From Intrasporangium oryzae NRRL B-24470 (GTDB lineage Bacteria > Actinomycetota > Actinomycetes > Actinomycetales > Dermatophilaceae), in NCBI RefSeq assembly GCF_000576595.1, contig NZ_AWSA01000002.1, positions 101,124 through 165,123 on the forward strand: a stretch of DNA of 64,000 nucleotides. Direction: 5' to 3'. The notes below the pieces were generated by a model, which had not been told where the DNA came from, did not search any database, and worked only from the letters and a program-made list of their open reading frames with translations. Positions 1 through 8,511 of the stretch are shown here, piece by piece (the stretch's first letter is position 1; each line of letters begins with the position of its first letter). Both the position numbers and the translations under genes were made by a program.

Positions 1-126
1 CGTCACGAGGGCTGCTGACCGGTGGAGTACAGGTTCACCGGTGATGACGATGGGACGCACGGACATGGGCCAAGTCAAGCACGGAGCCGTGCTCACTCCC
101 GAATCGCCCCAGCCGGCCAGGAGGGC

Positions 127-1638
127 TCAGAGCACCGAACAGGCCGGCGTGACCGGCTTTGTCGCCGGGCGCCCGATCGAGGGCATCCCGAGGCTGACCG
201 CGGGCTTCCCCGAACCGTGGGGAACGTCCTGGAGCGCCGACCAGGCGTCGCCACCGCGCGTGCGCCGGACGGCATACGTCCCGCCCTCGATCCCGGAGTC
301 CGCGACGAGGTGGTGCGGCGCGCCGTACGTCACGCCGACGGTGACGGCGTCACCGGGCCGCGGCACCTCGGCGCCCTCCGGCACGGCGAAGTGGACGAGC
401 CGGTTGTCGCGGGCACGGCCCGACATCCGCTTCGTCGCGGAGTCCTTGCGTCCCTCTGAAGGGGCGACGAGCACCTCGACCTCGCGGCCCTCGATCAGGC
501 GGTTCTCGGCCCAGCTGACCTCCTCCTGGAGTGCGATGAGCCGGTCGAAGCGCTCCTGGACGACCTCCTTGGGCACCTGATCGGACATCGTCGCGGCGGG
601 CGTGCCGGGACGGATGGAGTACTGGAAGGTGAAGGCGCTCGAGAAGCGCGCCTCGCGGACGACGTCGAGCGTGCCCTGGAAGTCCTCCTCGGTCTCGCCC
701 GGGAAGCCGACGATGATGTCGGTCGTGATCGCCGCATCGGGGATGTGGTCGCGAACCCGGTCGATGATCCCGAGGAACTTGGTGCTGCGGTAGGAGCGGC
801 GCATGTCCTTGAGGACCTTGTCCGAGCCCGACTGGAGCGGCATGTGGAGGCTGGGCATGACGTTGGGGGTCTCGGCCATGGCGAGGATGACGTCCTCGGT
901 GAAGGCGGCCGGGTGCGGGCTGGTGAACCGGACCCGCTCGAGCCCCTCGACCTCGCCGCACGCCCGGAGCAGCTTTCCGAAGGCGAGCCGGTCGCCGAAC
1001 TCGACGCCGTAGGTGTTGACGTTCTGGCCGAGCAGCGTGATCTCGACGACGCCCTGCGCCACGAGGGCCTCGATCTCGGCGAGGATCTCGCCGGGGCGGC
1101 GGTCCTGCTCCTTGCCGCGCAGGCTCGGCACGATGCAGAAGGTGCACGTGTTGTTGCAGCCGACGGAGATCGACACCCAGCCGCTGTAGGCGGAGTCGCG
1201 GCGCGTCGGCAGCGTCGACGGGAAGACCTCGAGGCTCTCGAGGATCTCGACCTCGGCCCGCCGGTTGTGGGCGGCGCGGTCGAGCAGGGCCGGGAGCGAG
1301 CCGATGTTGTGGGTGCCGAAGACCACGTCGACCCAGGGCGCCTTCTCGACGATGAGGCCGCGGTCCTTCTGGGCCATGCAGCCGCCGACGGCGATCTGCA
1401 TGTCGGGGTTCTTCTGCTTGGCGGGACGCAGCTGGCCGAGGTTGCCGTAGAGCTTGTTGTCGGCGTTCTCGCGCACGGCGCACGTGTTGAAGACGACGAC
1501 GTCCGCGACCTCGGGGCGCTCCCCCGCGGGCAGGCTGGCGAGGTCGACGTAGCCGGCGGTCTCGAGCAGGCCGGCGAGGCGCTCGCTGTCGTGGACATTC
1601 ATCTGGCACCCGTGGGTGCGCACGTCATAGGTCTTCAT
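127..1638 (-). CDS. miaB: tRNA-2-methylthio-N6-dimethylallyladenosine synthase MiaB
   Basis: Radical-SAM methylthiotransferase that adds a methylthio group to N6-isopentenyl-A37 of tRNAs. The 503-residue protein opens with the MTTase domain (THGCQMN, then Cys in FNTCAVR and GGCMAQ as ligands of the auxiliary cluster). The radical-SAM cluster motif CNNTCTFC lies near residue 160, and a C-terminal TRAM domain follows. The last ~60 residues are a non-conserved tail. It is the last member of the recA-recX-miaB core order, separated from recX by yceI. A weak -10 (TACCCT, minus strand, 1654-1649) lies 10 nt before the ATG and no Shine-Dalgarno is visible, so the leader is probably very short. RimO at 11.1 kb is the related but distinct enzyme. 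Confidence 0.95.
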   Translation of the reverse strand: MKTYDVRTHGCQMNVHDSERLAGLLETAGYVDLASLPAGERPEVADVVVFNTCAVRENADNKLYGNLGQLRPAKQKNPDMQIAVGGCMAQKDRGLIVEKAPWVDVVFGTHNIGSLPALLDRAAHNRRAEVEILESLEVFPSTLPTRRDSAYSGWVSISVGCNNTCTFCIVPSLRGKEQDRRPGEILAEIEALVAQGVVEITLLGQNVNTYGVEFGDRLAFGKLLRACGEVEGLERVRFTSPHPAAFTEDVILAMAETPNVMPSLHMPLQSGSDKVLKDMRRSYRSTKFLGIIDRVRDHIPDAAITTDIIVGFPGETEEDFQGTLDVVREARFSSAFTFQYSIRPGTPAATMSDQVPKEVVQERFDRLIALQEEVSWAENRLIEGREVEVLVAPSEGRKDSATKRMSGRARDNRLVHFAVPEGAEVPRPGDAVTVGVTYGAPHHLVADSGIEGGTYAVRRTRGGDAWSALQDVPHGSGKPAVSLGMPSIGRPATKPVTPACSVL

Positions 1639-1806
1639 CGCACCGTCTAGGGTACGGCCTCCCCGTGCGCGCCCGCGCCAGCCGGGAACGCGCCGTCATC
1701 GCGCCGTGGCCCGTGCACGAGGGTGGTCACCCACTGGGCCTCGGGTGGTCACGTGCGCCGAGACGCGGTGGAATACGTGGGACGCCAGCGACGTTGTCCA
1801 AACTGC

Positions 1807-1849
1807 TTGACAATTCAACGACCTACCCTCATGATCGTTGAAAGTTCAA
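1807..1849 (+). promoter_or_regulatory. yceI promoter with two operator-like palindromes
   Basis: TTGACA (1807-1812) and CATGAT (1830-1835), 17 bp apart, form a -35/-10 pair. Two copies of a 12-bp inverted repeat, TTGAC-AA-TTCAA (1807-1818) and TTGAA-AG-TTCAA (1838-1849), lie 31 bp apart, about three helical turns. One covers the -35 and the other lies just past the -10. A wider 8-bp inverted repeat TTCAACGA/TCGTTGAA (1814-1821, 1835-1842) links them. The layout suits a dimeric repressor, possibly of the MarR type; the regulator is not in this window. Confidence 0.65.
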
Positions 1850-1872
1850 ATACAACCGAAGGAATCGCACTC

Positions 1873-2481
1873 ATGGGACTGTTCAACCGCACCACGCCCG
1901 ACGACACCACGCTCGAGAGCGCCTCCGTCGCCATCGACGACATCTCCGGTGACTACGTGCTCGACCCGGCGCACACGACGATCGGCTTCACCGCCCGGCA
2001 CGCCATGGTCACGAAGGTCCGCGGCCACTTCGGCACCTACGAGGGCACGGCCCACGTCGACACCGCCAACCCGGCCAACTCCTCCGTCAAGGTCCTCATC
2101 CAGGCCGCCAGCGTCACGACCGGCAACGAGCAGCGCGACGGCCACCTCAAGACCCCCGACTTCTTCGACGTCGAGAACTACCCCGAGATCTCGTTCGTCT
2201 CGACCGACGTCGAGCGCGATGGCACCGAGTGGAACATCACCGGCGACCTCACCATCAACGGTGTGACCAAGTCCGTCACGATCCCCTTCGAGGAGACCGG
2301 CTCGGCCAAGGACCCGTTCGGCAACACCCGCGTCGGCTTCGAGGGTGGAACCACGATCGACCGCACCGAGTGGAACCTCAAGTTCAACGCCGCCCTCGAG
2401 ACCGGTGGCGTCCTCGTGAGCGAGAAGGTCAAGCTCGAGTTCGATGTCTCCGCGATCGCTCAGGCCCCGTCCCAGGCCTGA
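1873..2481 (+). CDS. YceI family lipid-binding-like protein
   Basis: Lipocalin-like beta-barrel protein of about 202 residues. YceI proteins bind long isoprenoid or amide lipids, and several are stress- or repressor-controlled. The family pattern is clear: DYVLDPAHTTIGFTARH near the start, KTPDFFDVENYPEISF in the middle and a DLTINGVTKSV strand further on. Relative to secreted YceI proteins there is a short N-terminal extension (MGLFNRTTPDD) and no signal peptide, so it is probably cytoplasmic. ATG 1873 is chosen because AAGGA lies 9-10 nt upstream; the longer frame from 1723 would run through the promoter and operators. It sits convergent to recX inside the recX-miaB gap. Confidence 0.88.
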   Translation: MGLFNRTTPDDTTLESASVAIDDISGDYVLDPAHTTIGFTARHAMVTKVRGHFGTYEGTAHVDTANPANSSVKVLIQAASVTTGNEQRDGHLKTPDFFDVENYPEISFVSTDVERDGTEWNITGDLTINGVTKSVTIPFEETGSAKDPFGNTRVGFEGGTTIDRTEWNLKFNAALETGGVLVSEKVKLEFDVSAIAQAPSQA

Positions 2482-2497
2482 GCCTGAGCTGAGCACC

Positions 2498-2534
2498 CGA
2501 GGGGGTGAGGACCGCCATGGTCCTCACCCCCTCG
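2498..2534. terminator. Bidirectional hairpin between yceI and recX
   Basis: A perfect 16-bp stem (2498-2513 with 2519-2534) and a 5-nt loop lie between the convergent 3' ends of yceI and recX. There is no U-tract, as is usual for GC-rich actinobacterial terminators. Confidence 0.7.
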
Positions 2535-2641
2535 CGGCATCCGGAGCGGGACGACCCCGACGTCACGAAGGGCCGTATGCCGCCGGGCTTGCTCGCGGGG
2601 GCACCGCCGGGTCGCGCCGTGGACGGGGTCGCACGGCACGG

Positions 2642-3328
2642 TCAGTCGCGCTGGTGCTCGATGGCGCCGTCGATGGCGTCGCGGATGACGGGCCAGGCGA
2701 TCTCGCCGGAGTATCCCTTCCGGGCCAGCATCCCGCCGAGTCGCCGCGCCTGGACCTCGGGCGCGAGGCCGTGCAGCGTCCGCATCTTCTTGGCGACGAG
2801 CTGCTCCGCCCGCGCCCGCTCGTCGTCGGACCGGACCTGGCCGAGCGCCTCGTCGGCGATCTCTTGGTCGATCCCCTGCTTGCGCAGCTCGTGGGCGAGG
2901 GCTCGGCGCGCGAGACCCCTGCCTGACTGCTTCGAGCGGACGAGCATCTCGGCATAGGCCTCGTCGTCGATGAGGCCCACCTCCGTGAGACGGTCGAGCA
3001 CTCGACTGGCAACGTCGTCGTCGCACCCACGCTCGCGCAGCTTCTTCTCCAACTGGGCCCGGCTCCGGGGAGCCAGGCTCAGCTGCCGCAGCACGATGGC
3101 GCGCGCCACCGAGTCTGGGTCGGCCTCCGTCGGGGTGGCTGCGGGGTCGGCAGGTGGAGGGGCCCAGACCGGGGCTGATCCACTGGACGGCCAGCCTGCT
3201 CGCGCCCCCACCACTCCCTCGGCTCTCGCCAGGGCTGCCGCGGCGCGGGCCAGCCGCTCGTGCAGGTCTGGGTCCTCGACCCCCGGCTCCGCAGGCTCAC
3301 GGTCGAGGCCGTCGAAGGCCGACACCAC
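2642..3328 (-). CDS. recX: Recombination regulatory protein RecX
   Basis: Modulator of RecA filament activity, 228 residues. The conserved helical RecX repeats occupy the C-terminal ~150 residues (RAIVLRQLSLAPRSRAQLEK; GLIDDEAYAEMLVRSK; LARRALAHELRKQGID). The first ~75 residues are a poorly conserved, Pro/Ala-rich extension common in actinobacterial RecX. It starts with GTG 3328 two bases after the recA stop, so it is almost certainly co-transcribed and translationally coupled with recA. Its end faces yceI. Confidence 0.93.
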   Translation of the reverse strand: MVSAFDGLDREPAEPGVEDPDLHERLARAAAALARAEGVVGARAGWPSSGSAPVWAPPPADPAATPTEADPDSVARAIVLRQLSLAPRSRAQLEKKLRERGCDDDVASRVLDRLTEVGLIDDEAYAEMLVRSKQSGRGLARRALAHELRKQGIDQEIADEALGQVRSDDERARAEQLVAKKMRTLHGLAPEVQARRLGGMLARKGYSGEIAWPVIRDAIDGAIEHQRD

Positions 3329-3330
3329 GA

Positions 3331-4374
3331 TCAGAACTCGACGGGCACGTCCGCGACGTCGGCAGGCTGGTCGACCCGGGGACCGACGCCGAGCTTCTCC
3401 TTGACCTTCTTCTCGATCTCGTCGGCCAGGTCGGGGTTGTCCTTGAGGAAGTTGCGGGCGTTCTCCTTGCCCTGACCGAGCTGGTCGCCCTCGTAGGTGT
3501 ACCAGGCGCCGGCCTTGCGGACGAAGCCGTGCTCGACGCCCATGTCGAGCAGCCCACCCTCGCGGGAGATGCCGTGGCCGTAGAGGATGTCGAACTCGGC
3601 CTGCTTGAACGGCGGAGACACCTTGTTCTTGACGACCTTGACCCTGGTCCGGTTGCCGACCGGCTCGGTGCCGTCCTTGAGGGTCTCGATGCGACGCACG
3701 TCGAGCCGGACCGATGCGTAGAACTTGAGCGCCTTGCCGCCGGTGGTCGTTTCGGGCGAGCCGAACATCACCCCGATCTTCTCGCGGAGCTGGTTGATGA
3801 AGATCGCCGTCGTGCCGGTGTTGTTGAGCGCACCGGTCAGCTTGCGCAGCGCCTGGGACATGAGGCGGGCCTGCAGGCCGACATGGCTGTCGCCCATCTC
3901 GCCCTCGATCTCGGCGCGCGGCACGAGGGCGGCGACCGAGTCGATGACGATGATGTCGAGTGCGCCCGAGCGGATCAGCATGTCGGCGATCTCGAGGGCC
4001 TGCTCGCCCGTGTCGGGCTGCGACACGAGCAGCGCGTCGGTGTCGACCCCGAGCTTCTTGGCGTAGTCGGGGTCGAGGGCGTGCTCGGCGTCGATGAACG
4101 CCGCGATACCGCCGGCCTTCTGCGCGTTGGCGACCGCGTGGAGCGCGACCGTCGTCTTACCGGAGGACTCGGGGCCGTAGACCTCGATGATGCGACCGCG
4201 CGGCAGACCGCCGATGCCGAGGGCGACGTCGAGCGCGATCGACCCCGTCGGGATCACTTCGATCGGCGGACGGATGTCGTCACCGAGGCGCATGACCGCG
4301 CCCTTGCCGAAGCTCTTCTCGATCTGGCCCATCACCGAGCTGAGGGCCTTGTCCTTGTCCTGCACCGATGCCAT
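3331..4374 (-). CDS. recA: Recombinase RecA
   Basis: DNA-dependent ATPase for homologous recombination and SOS induction. Walker [10 protein letters not shown] at residues 67-75 (Lys73), MAW motif region and loop 2 are all recognisable, and the protein is about 347 residues. ATG 4374 ([11 protein letters not shown]) is preferred over GTG 4383 because AGGTG lies 5-6 nt upstream and homologues begin at this point. No intein is present. The 235-nt upstream gap holds a LexA-type box at 4552-4565. The recA-recX pair is tight (2-nt gap). Confidence 0.97.
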   Translation of the reverse strand: MASVQDKDKALSSVMGQIEKSFGKGAVMRLGDDIRPPIEVIPTGSIALDVALGIGGLPRGRIIEVYGPESSGKTTVALHAVANAQKAGGIAAFIDAEHALDPDYAKKLGVDTDALLVSQPDTGEQALEIADMLIRSGALDIIVIDSVAALVPRAEIEGEMGDSHVGLQARLMSQALRKLTGALNNTGTTAIFINQLREKIGVMFGSPETTTGGKALKFYASVRLDVRRIETLKDGTEPVGNRTRVKVVKNKVSPPFKQAEFDILYGHGISREGGLLDMGVEHGFVRKAGAWYTYEGDQLGQGKENARNFLKDNPDLADEIEKKVKEKLGVGPRVDQPADVADVPVEF

Positions 4375-4551
4375 GTCGGTCACCTATCTGCCGTCTGCGC
4401 TGCGGTCGTCTACCTGCGACCCTCCAGGCACGGCTCGTCCTGAGCTGTGCTGTCGGGTCAGACGCTAGATGGCGGCACCGACATCGGGATTGACCCACGA
4501 GACGGCCTGTGGACGATGTCTTCGCGGCGCCCCACCTGTGGGCAACCCTAC

Positions 4552-4565
4552 CGAACAGATGTTCG
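4552..4565. promoter_or_regulatory. SOS box (LexA operator) upstream of recA
   Basis: CGAACAGATGTTCG matches the actinobacterial LexA consensus CGAACN4GTTCG with the typical ACAnnTGT core. It lies about 180 bp upstream of the recA start, in the gap after the macro-domain gene. That is a usual distance for actinobacterial recA promoters with a longer leader. Confidence 0.8.
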
Positions 4566-4618
4566 ACGCGTGCACCGACACGCCGCGCGCGGCACCAGCC
4601 CTCGCACGTGCCGGATCG

Positions 4619-5152
4619 TCAGGCACCAAGGTTCTCGAGGGCGGCCGCGAAGGCTCGGTGCGTGCCCTCCGAGAAGAGCCAGAAACGCACGTCGAGCACC
4701 GTCGGGTGCCGGTCCAGGGCGGAGGCCAGCGCCCGCACGGCCACTCCGGCGGCCTCGTCGACCGGGTAGCCGTAGATCCCGCACGAGATCGCGGGAAAGG
4801 CCACGACCGAGCACTCGGCGACCGCAGCGAGCTCGATGCTGCGTCGGTAGCACGAGGCGAGCAGGTCGGCCTCGCCGGAGTGGCCCCCACGCCAGACGGG
4901 GCCGACGGTGTGGATGACGTGCCGCGCGGGCAGGCGCCCGCCGCCCGTCAGCTTGGCGTCACCCGTGTCGCACCCGCCGAGGAGGCGGCACTCGTCGAGG
5001 AGCTCGGGTCCAGCCGCCCGGTGGATGGCACCGTCGACGCCGCCACCCCCGAGAAGCGAGGAGTTGGCGGCGTTGACGATCGCGTCGGCCTCGGCATCCG
5101 TCGTGATGTCGCCCAGCCGGAGCGTGATCCGCTCCCAGCTCGCGGCCGTCAT
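4619..5152 (-). CDS. Macro domain protein, O-acetyl-ADP-ribose deacetylase-like
   Basis: Single macro domain of about 177 residues that binds ADP-ribose and probably removes O-acetyl or protein-linked ADP-ribose. The diagnostic signatures are [23 protein letters not shown] (quoted in part: the NAAN box followed by the [10 protein letters not shown] loop), HTVGPVW and [16 protein letters not shown] 5152 overlaps the DUF3046 stop by 4 nt (ATGA), so the two are translationally coupled. The longer in-frame extension upstream is antisense-like and overlaps DUF3046. The position between DUF3046 and recA, two genes usually adjacent in Actinobacteria, suggests insertion of a nucleotide-damage function into the recA transcription unit. 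Confidence 0.88.
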   Translation of the reverse strand: MTAASWERITLRLGDITTDAEADAIVNAANSSLLGGGGVDGAIHRAAGPELLDECRLLGGCDTGDAKLTGGGRLPARHVIHTVGPVWRGGHSGEADLLASCYRRSIELAAVAECSVVAFPAISCGIYGYPVDEAAGVAVRALASALDRHPTVLDVRFWLFSEGTHRAFAAALENLGA

Positions 5153-5394
5153 CGGCCCTGCCCGCCGGGGGCACCACGGGCGACGCGCGTCGAGCGTCCG
5201 AGCCGGCGCTCCTCGGGCACACCCATGTCCTCGCACAGGGCGTCCCATACGGCACGTGGCGGCTCACCGTCAGTGAGGGCCTGGAGAACCGTCCGGTTGC
5301 CGAGGGCACCGAGCACGTGGTCGCGAGCGAGCGACCCGGCATACGTCGGGCCGAACTCGTCCTCCAGCAGGGTCCAGAAGTGGCTCATGCGCAC
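5149..5394 (-). CDS. DUF3046 family protein
   Basis: Small actinobacterial protein of 81 residues with the family signature [15 protein letters not shown] at the start, then [20 protein letters not shown] and [15 protein letters not shown]. Function is unknown; the family is almost always encoded next to recA. GTG 5394 is chosen because homologues start with MR, and because a -10-like CAGACT lies exactly 6 nt upstream with no Shine-Dalgarno, which predicts a leaderless mRNA. Its stop overlaps the macro-domain start. Confidence 0.85.
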   Translation of the reverse strand: MRMSHFWTLLEDEFGPTYAGSLARDHVLGALGNRTVLQALTDGEPPRAVWDALCEDMGVPEERRLGRSTRVARGAPGGQGR

Positions 5395-5400
5395 ACCGGC

Positions 5401-5406
5401 AGTCTG
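5401..5406 (-). promoter_or_regulatory. -10 of a predicted leaderless promoter for DUF3046
   Basis: CAGACT on the minus strand, 6 nt before GTG 5394; no Shine-Dalgarno precedes the start codon. Confidence 0.4.
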
Positions 5407-5557
5407 CCACCGTCCGCGGCCACGGCCTCATCCCGGGAGGGCAGCGAATCGTCGTCGAAGTGTTACCGCTCGACGCCTTCGACGTCGGAGGTGGCCGGTA
5501 GCCTCGCTCGGGCTCGCGACAGCCGCGAGCTCGACCACGTCTTCAGGGGAAAACCTC

Positions 5558-7243
5558 ATGACTCAACAGACCGACGGCACCGCAGCTCAGCAGCCGGGCG
5601 CCGGCGACGACGCGACGTCCTCCTACCAGCAGCCCTCCCCCGACGCCGCCGGATCAGCCGGATCGGCCGGACCCGCTGCGAGCTCCGGTCCCGAGGACTC
5701 GACGGACGCCGCGGCCGGCGTCGCCCTGTCCGACGACCCCTCCACCACCCCTCCGGCCTCGGGCCGGGGCGGCAAGCGGACCGCGATCGTTGCGGGCGGC
5801 CTGGCCGGCCTGCTCGTCCTCGGGGGCGCGGGGGTCTACGCGGCGCAGCAGCTGAGCGGCGGCGGCGCGCAGCCGGCTGAGGTGCTGCCGGGCGACGCGT
5901 TCGCCTACCTGCGCCTCGACGTCGACCCGTCCGCGGGCCAGAAGGTGGCCGCGGTGCGCTTCCTGAGCAAGCTGCCCGACATCAAGGCATTCGGAGCGGG
6001 CGACGGCCGCAAGCAGCTGTGGGATCTCGCGACCAAGAGCTCCAGCGACGGCTGCCTGGCGAAGTTCAACTACGACAAGGACATCGCGCCCTGGCTCGGC
6101 GAGCGCGCCGGGCTCGCCGTGCGTCCCGGCGGCACCGCCGATCGACCCAACCTCGCCGTCGCCGTCCAGGTCTCGGACGAGGCGGCGGCCAAGGAGACTC
6201 TCACCAAGCTGTTCGCCTGCGACACGAGCGCCCCCACCGACGTCCGGACGAAGGACGGCTACGCCCTCGTCATGCCCGGGGGGACCGGCGACGCGACCAT
6301 GGCCGCGATCGAGAAGGGCACCCTGGCCGGCAACACCACCTTCCAGGGCGACATGGCGGCGCTCGGCGAGCAGGGCATCGCCTCGATGTGGGCCGACTCC
6401 GCCGTAGCCGTCAAGGAGATCTCCAACCTGGGTCCCGACGTCACGAGCCTGGGCGGCCTCGGGGCTCTGGGCGGCCTCAAGGCCGACGAGACCGCGGGCT
6501 CCGCGGGCCGGTTCGCTGCTGCCCTCCGCTTCGAGCCCGCGTCGATCGAGCTCTCCGGCATCGTCCGCGGGGCCAAGGACGTCAAGGCGCCCACGTCGAA
6601 GGGGACCGAGATGGCCAGCCTTCCCGATGACACGGCTGCCGCCCTGCACATCTCGGACGCCGACGCAGCCATCGAGAAGAACTGGCCGGCCCTGAAGAAG
6701 CAGATCGCGCAGCTGGCCGGCGCCGACGGCGGCGCAGACCCGGTCGCCGACATCGAGGACGCCTTCGGCCTCAAGCTGCCCGACGACCTCAAGGCCCTGC
6801 TCGGGCACTCCCTCACCCTCGCCATGCCCGCTCAGGACCTGGGCGGCGAGCAGATCACCATGGGCGCCAAGGTCGTCTCGAGCGACGCCACCCGGGCCGA
6901 CGACGTCATCAGCACGGTCGAGGATGCCACCGGCGGGACCGGGGTGCTGACGCACAAGGTCACGGGTGACCACCTCTTCGTCGCGACCACCCCGGAGTGG
7001 GCTGCCGCGCTCGAGAAGGGTGGAAAGCTCGGGGCGAGCGACGCGTTCACCTCGGCAGTCGGCGACGTGAGCAAGGACAACTTGGCGCTCTTCGTCAACC
7101 TCGACCGGATCGAGAAGAGCTACCTCGACGGGATCGACGGCGACGCCCGTGCCGCGGTCGAGGCGATGAAGGCCGTCGGCTTCACCGTCAGCGCGACGAG
7201 CAGCACCGAGGCGACGTTCTCGCTCCGCGTCGTCGCCAACTGA
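5558..7243 (+). CDS. DUF3352 membrane-anchored protein
   Basis: 561-residue protein with a ~70-residue cytoplasmic low-complexity N-terminus rich in Gln, Ser, Gly and Pro, and one transmembrane helix around residues 70-95 (AIVAGGLAGLLVLGGAGVYA). A large extracellular DUF3352 region follows, from the PAEVLPGDAFAYLRLDVDP motif. The family is widespread in Actinobacteria and of unknown function. ATG 5558 follows AGGGGA at a good distance; the much longer open frame upstream is antisense to DUF3046 and the macro gene. A possible -10 TAGCCT lies at 5499-5504. A strong terminator follows. Confidence 0.85.
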   Translation: MTQQTDGTAAQQPGAGDDATSSYQQPSPDAAGSAGSAGPAASSGPEDSTDAAAGVALSDDPSTTPPASGRGGKRTAIVAGGLAGLLVLGGAGVYAAQQLSGGGAQPAEVLPGDAFAYLRLDVDPSAGQKVAAVRFLSKLPDIKAFGAGDGRKQLWDLATKSSSDGCLAKFNYDKDIAPWLGERAGLAVRPGGTADRPNLAVAVQVSDEAAAKETLTKLFACDTSAPTDVRTKDGYALVMPGGTGDATMAAIEKGTLAGNTTFQGDMAALGEQGIASMWADSAVAVKEISNLGPDVTSLGGLGALGGLKADETAGSAGRFAAALRFEPASIELSGIVRGAKDVKAPTSKGTEMASLPDDTAAALHISDADAAIEKNWPALKKQIAQLAGADGGADPVADIEDAFGLKLPDDLKALLGHSLTLAMPAQDLGGEQITMGAKVVSSDATRADDVISTVEDATGGTGVLTHKVTGDHLFVATTPEWAAALEKGGKLGASDAFTSAVGDVSKDNLALFVNLDRIEKSYLDGIDGDARAAVEAMKAVGFTVSATSSTEATFSLRVVAN

Positions 7244-7268
7244 CCGGACGACCCACCACGCTCGAACC

Positions 7269-7302
7269 GGAGAAGGGCCCCGCTCCGGCGGGGCCCTTCT
7301 CC
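7269..7302. terminator. Rho-independent-type terminator, bidirectional
   Basis: A perfect 15-bp stem (7269-7283 with 7288-7302) and a 4-nt loop TCCG lie between the convergent DUF3352 and epimerase genes, followed by TGTCT on the plus strand. Confidence 0.85.
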
Positions 7303-7339
7303 TGTCTGCGCATCAGGGCGACTCGACGGGCTACCGGGC

Positions 7340-8452
7340 TCAGGAGGCGGGCGAGGCCGCCCAGCCGTCGATGCCGCTGCCCGGGCCCGACGGCATACGG
7401 ATCGTGTTGCGGTCGTAGCTGATCCCGCCACGGACCGGCGATGCGGTCGACCACCAGGCCGCGTCGAGGTCGCTGACCTCGGACGTCGGCTCGGCGGCGA
7501 CGAGCGCCGCGGCGGCGCCGACGCCGATGTGGCTCTCCATCATCGAGCCGACGATCGTGCCGAGACCAGCCTCGTGGGCGCGGCGGAGCAGGTCCCTCCC
7601 GACCGTTAGGGAACCGCACTTGGCAAGCTTGACGTTGACGAGGTCGGCAGCGCCCAGGCGGATGATCCGCTCGAGGTCGTGCCGTCCGAAGCATGACTCG
7701 TCGGCCATGATCCGCACCCCGACGCGCTCGCGGACCCAGGCCAGTCCTTCGACGTCGTCGGCGACGACGGGCTGCTCGACGAACTCGACGCCCAGGTCGG
7801 CGTCCTCGATCGCGCGGATCACGGTGACCGCGTCCTCCCGGGACCACCCCTGGTTGGCGTCGAGCCGAATCGCCACGGTGTCGCCGACGGCAGCGCGCAC
7901 GGCAGCCACGCGCGCGACATCGGTGGCCGCGTCGGTCCCGACCTTCATCTTGAGGGTCGTGAAGCCGCCCTCGACGCGAGCGCGCGCCGCCTCGGCAAGC
8001 GCATCGGCCGCACCCGCAGAGAGCGTGACGTCGGTCTCGAGAGCATGCGGTATGCCGCTGGGCGCGGTTGCGAGGAGCGCCGCCACCGAGGTTCCTTCCG
8101 CACGGGCGACGAGGTCGTGCAGGGCGGCGTCGATGCCGGCCTTCGCGCCGAAGTTGCGGGCCACGGCCCGCTGGACCTGCGCCGCCGCGGCCGCGAGGTC
8201 GTCACGGTCGTCGAGCGGGTGCCCGACGAGGACGGGCGCGAGCATCGACTCGATGCAGGCGGTCGCGCTCGCGAGCGACTCCCCCGTCACCTGCCAGACC
8301 TGTGGCGCCTCGCCCCAGCCGGTGCGGCCGTCGCTGTCGGTGACCTCGACGACGACGGTGTCGACCGTCTCGGTCCGCCGCAGGGCGGTGACGAACGGGG
8401 TGTGGAGCGGCACCGACGACGTCGTCGTGGTGACACTCTCGATGCGGGTCAC
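7340..8452 (-). CDS. Dipeptide epimerase (L-Ala-D/L-Glu epimerase type), enolase superfamily
   Basis: MLE-subgroup enolase-superfamily enzyme of about 370 residues. The catalytic frame is intact: the KxK motif LKMKVG (Lys168/Lys170), metal ligands Asp198 (RLDAN), Glu226 (FVEQP) and Asp251 (ADES), and the second base Lys275/278 (NVKLAKCG). Family members epimerise L-Ala-D-Glu from peptidoglycan or related dipeptides; substrate cannot be fixed from sequence. GTG 8452 (MTRIESV) is chosen because a CGAGG element lies ~9 nt upstream, and homologues lack the 44 residues before it. It lies 59 nt downstream of a serine hydrolase gene in the same direction, consistent with a murein-peptide recycling pair. 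Confidence 0.87.
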   Translation of the reverse strand: MTRIESVTTTTSSVPLHTPFVTALRRTETVDTVVVEVTDSDGRTGWGEAPQVWQVTGESLASATACIESMLAPVLVGHPLDDRDDLAAAAAQVQRAVARNFGAKAGIDAALHDLVARAEGTSVAALLATAPSGIPHALETDVTLSAGAADALAEAARARVEGGFTTLKMKVGTDAATDVARVAAVRAAVGDTVAIRLDANQGWSREDAVTVIRAIEDADLGVEFVEQPVVADDVEGLAWVRERVGVRIMADESCFGRHDLERIIRLGAADLVNVKLAKCGSLTVGRDLLRRAHEAGLGTIVGSMMESHIGVGAAAALVAAEPTSEVSDLDAAWWSTASPVRGGISYDRNTIRMPSGPGSGIDGWAASPAS

Positions 8453-8511
8453 GGTGGCGTGCCTCGTCTCTCGGGAGTGGGGTGGGTCTTTTCGGTGGCC
8501 TGCCGGCGAGG

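Noticed and set aside
78..93. 7-bp hairpin AGCACGG/CCGTGCT beyond the miaB end
   Set aside because: Loop of two bases and no U-run; too weak to call a terminator, and nothing else in 1-126 can be identified.
745..1650. Plus-strand 301-codon frame antisense to miaB
   Set aside because: Composition mirrors the miaB reverse strand; no ribosome-binding site or domain.
1723..1872. N-terminal extension of the YceI protein
   Set aside because: It would translate through the -35/-10 and the operator palindromes; ATG 1873 has a proper Shine-Dalgarno and matches homologue starts.
4469..5557. N-terminal extension of the DUF3352 protein
   Set aside because: It overlaps the recA upstream region, the macro gene and DUF3046 in antisense; ATG 5558 has AGGGGA upstream.
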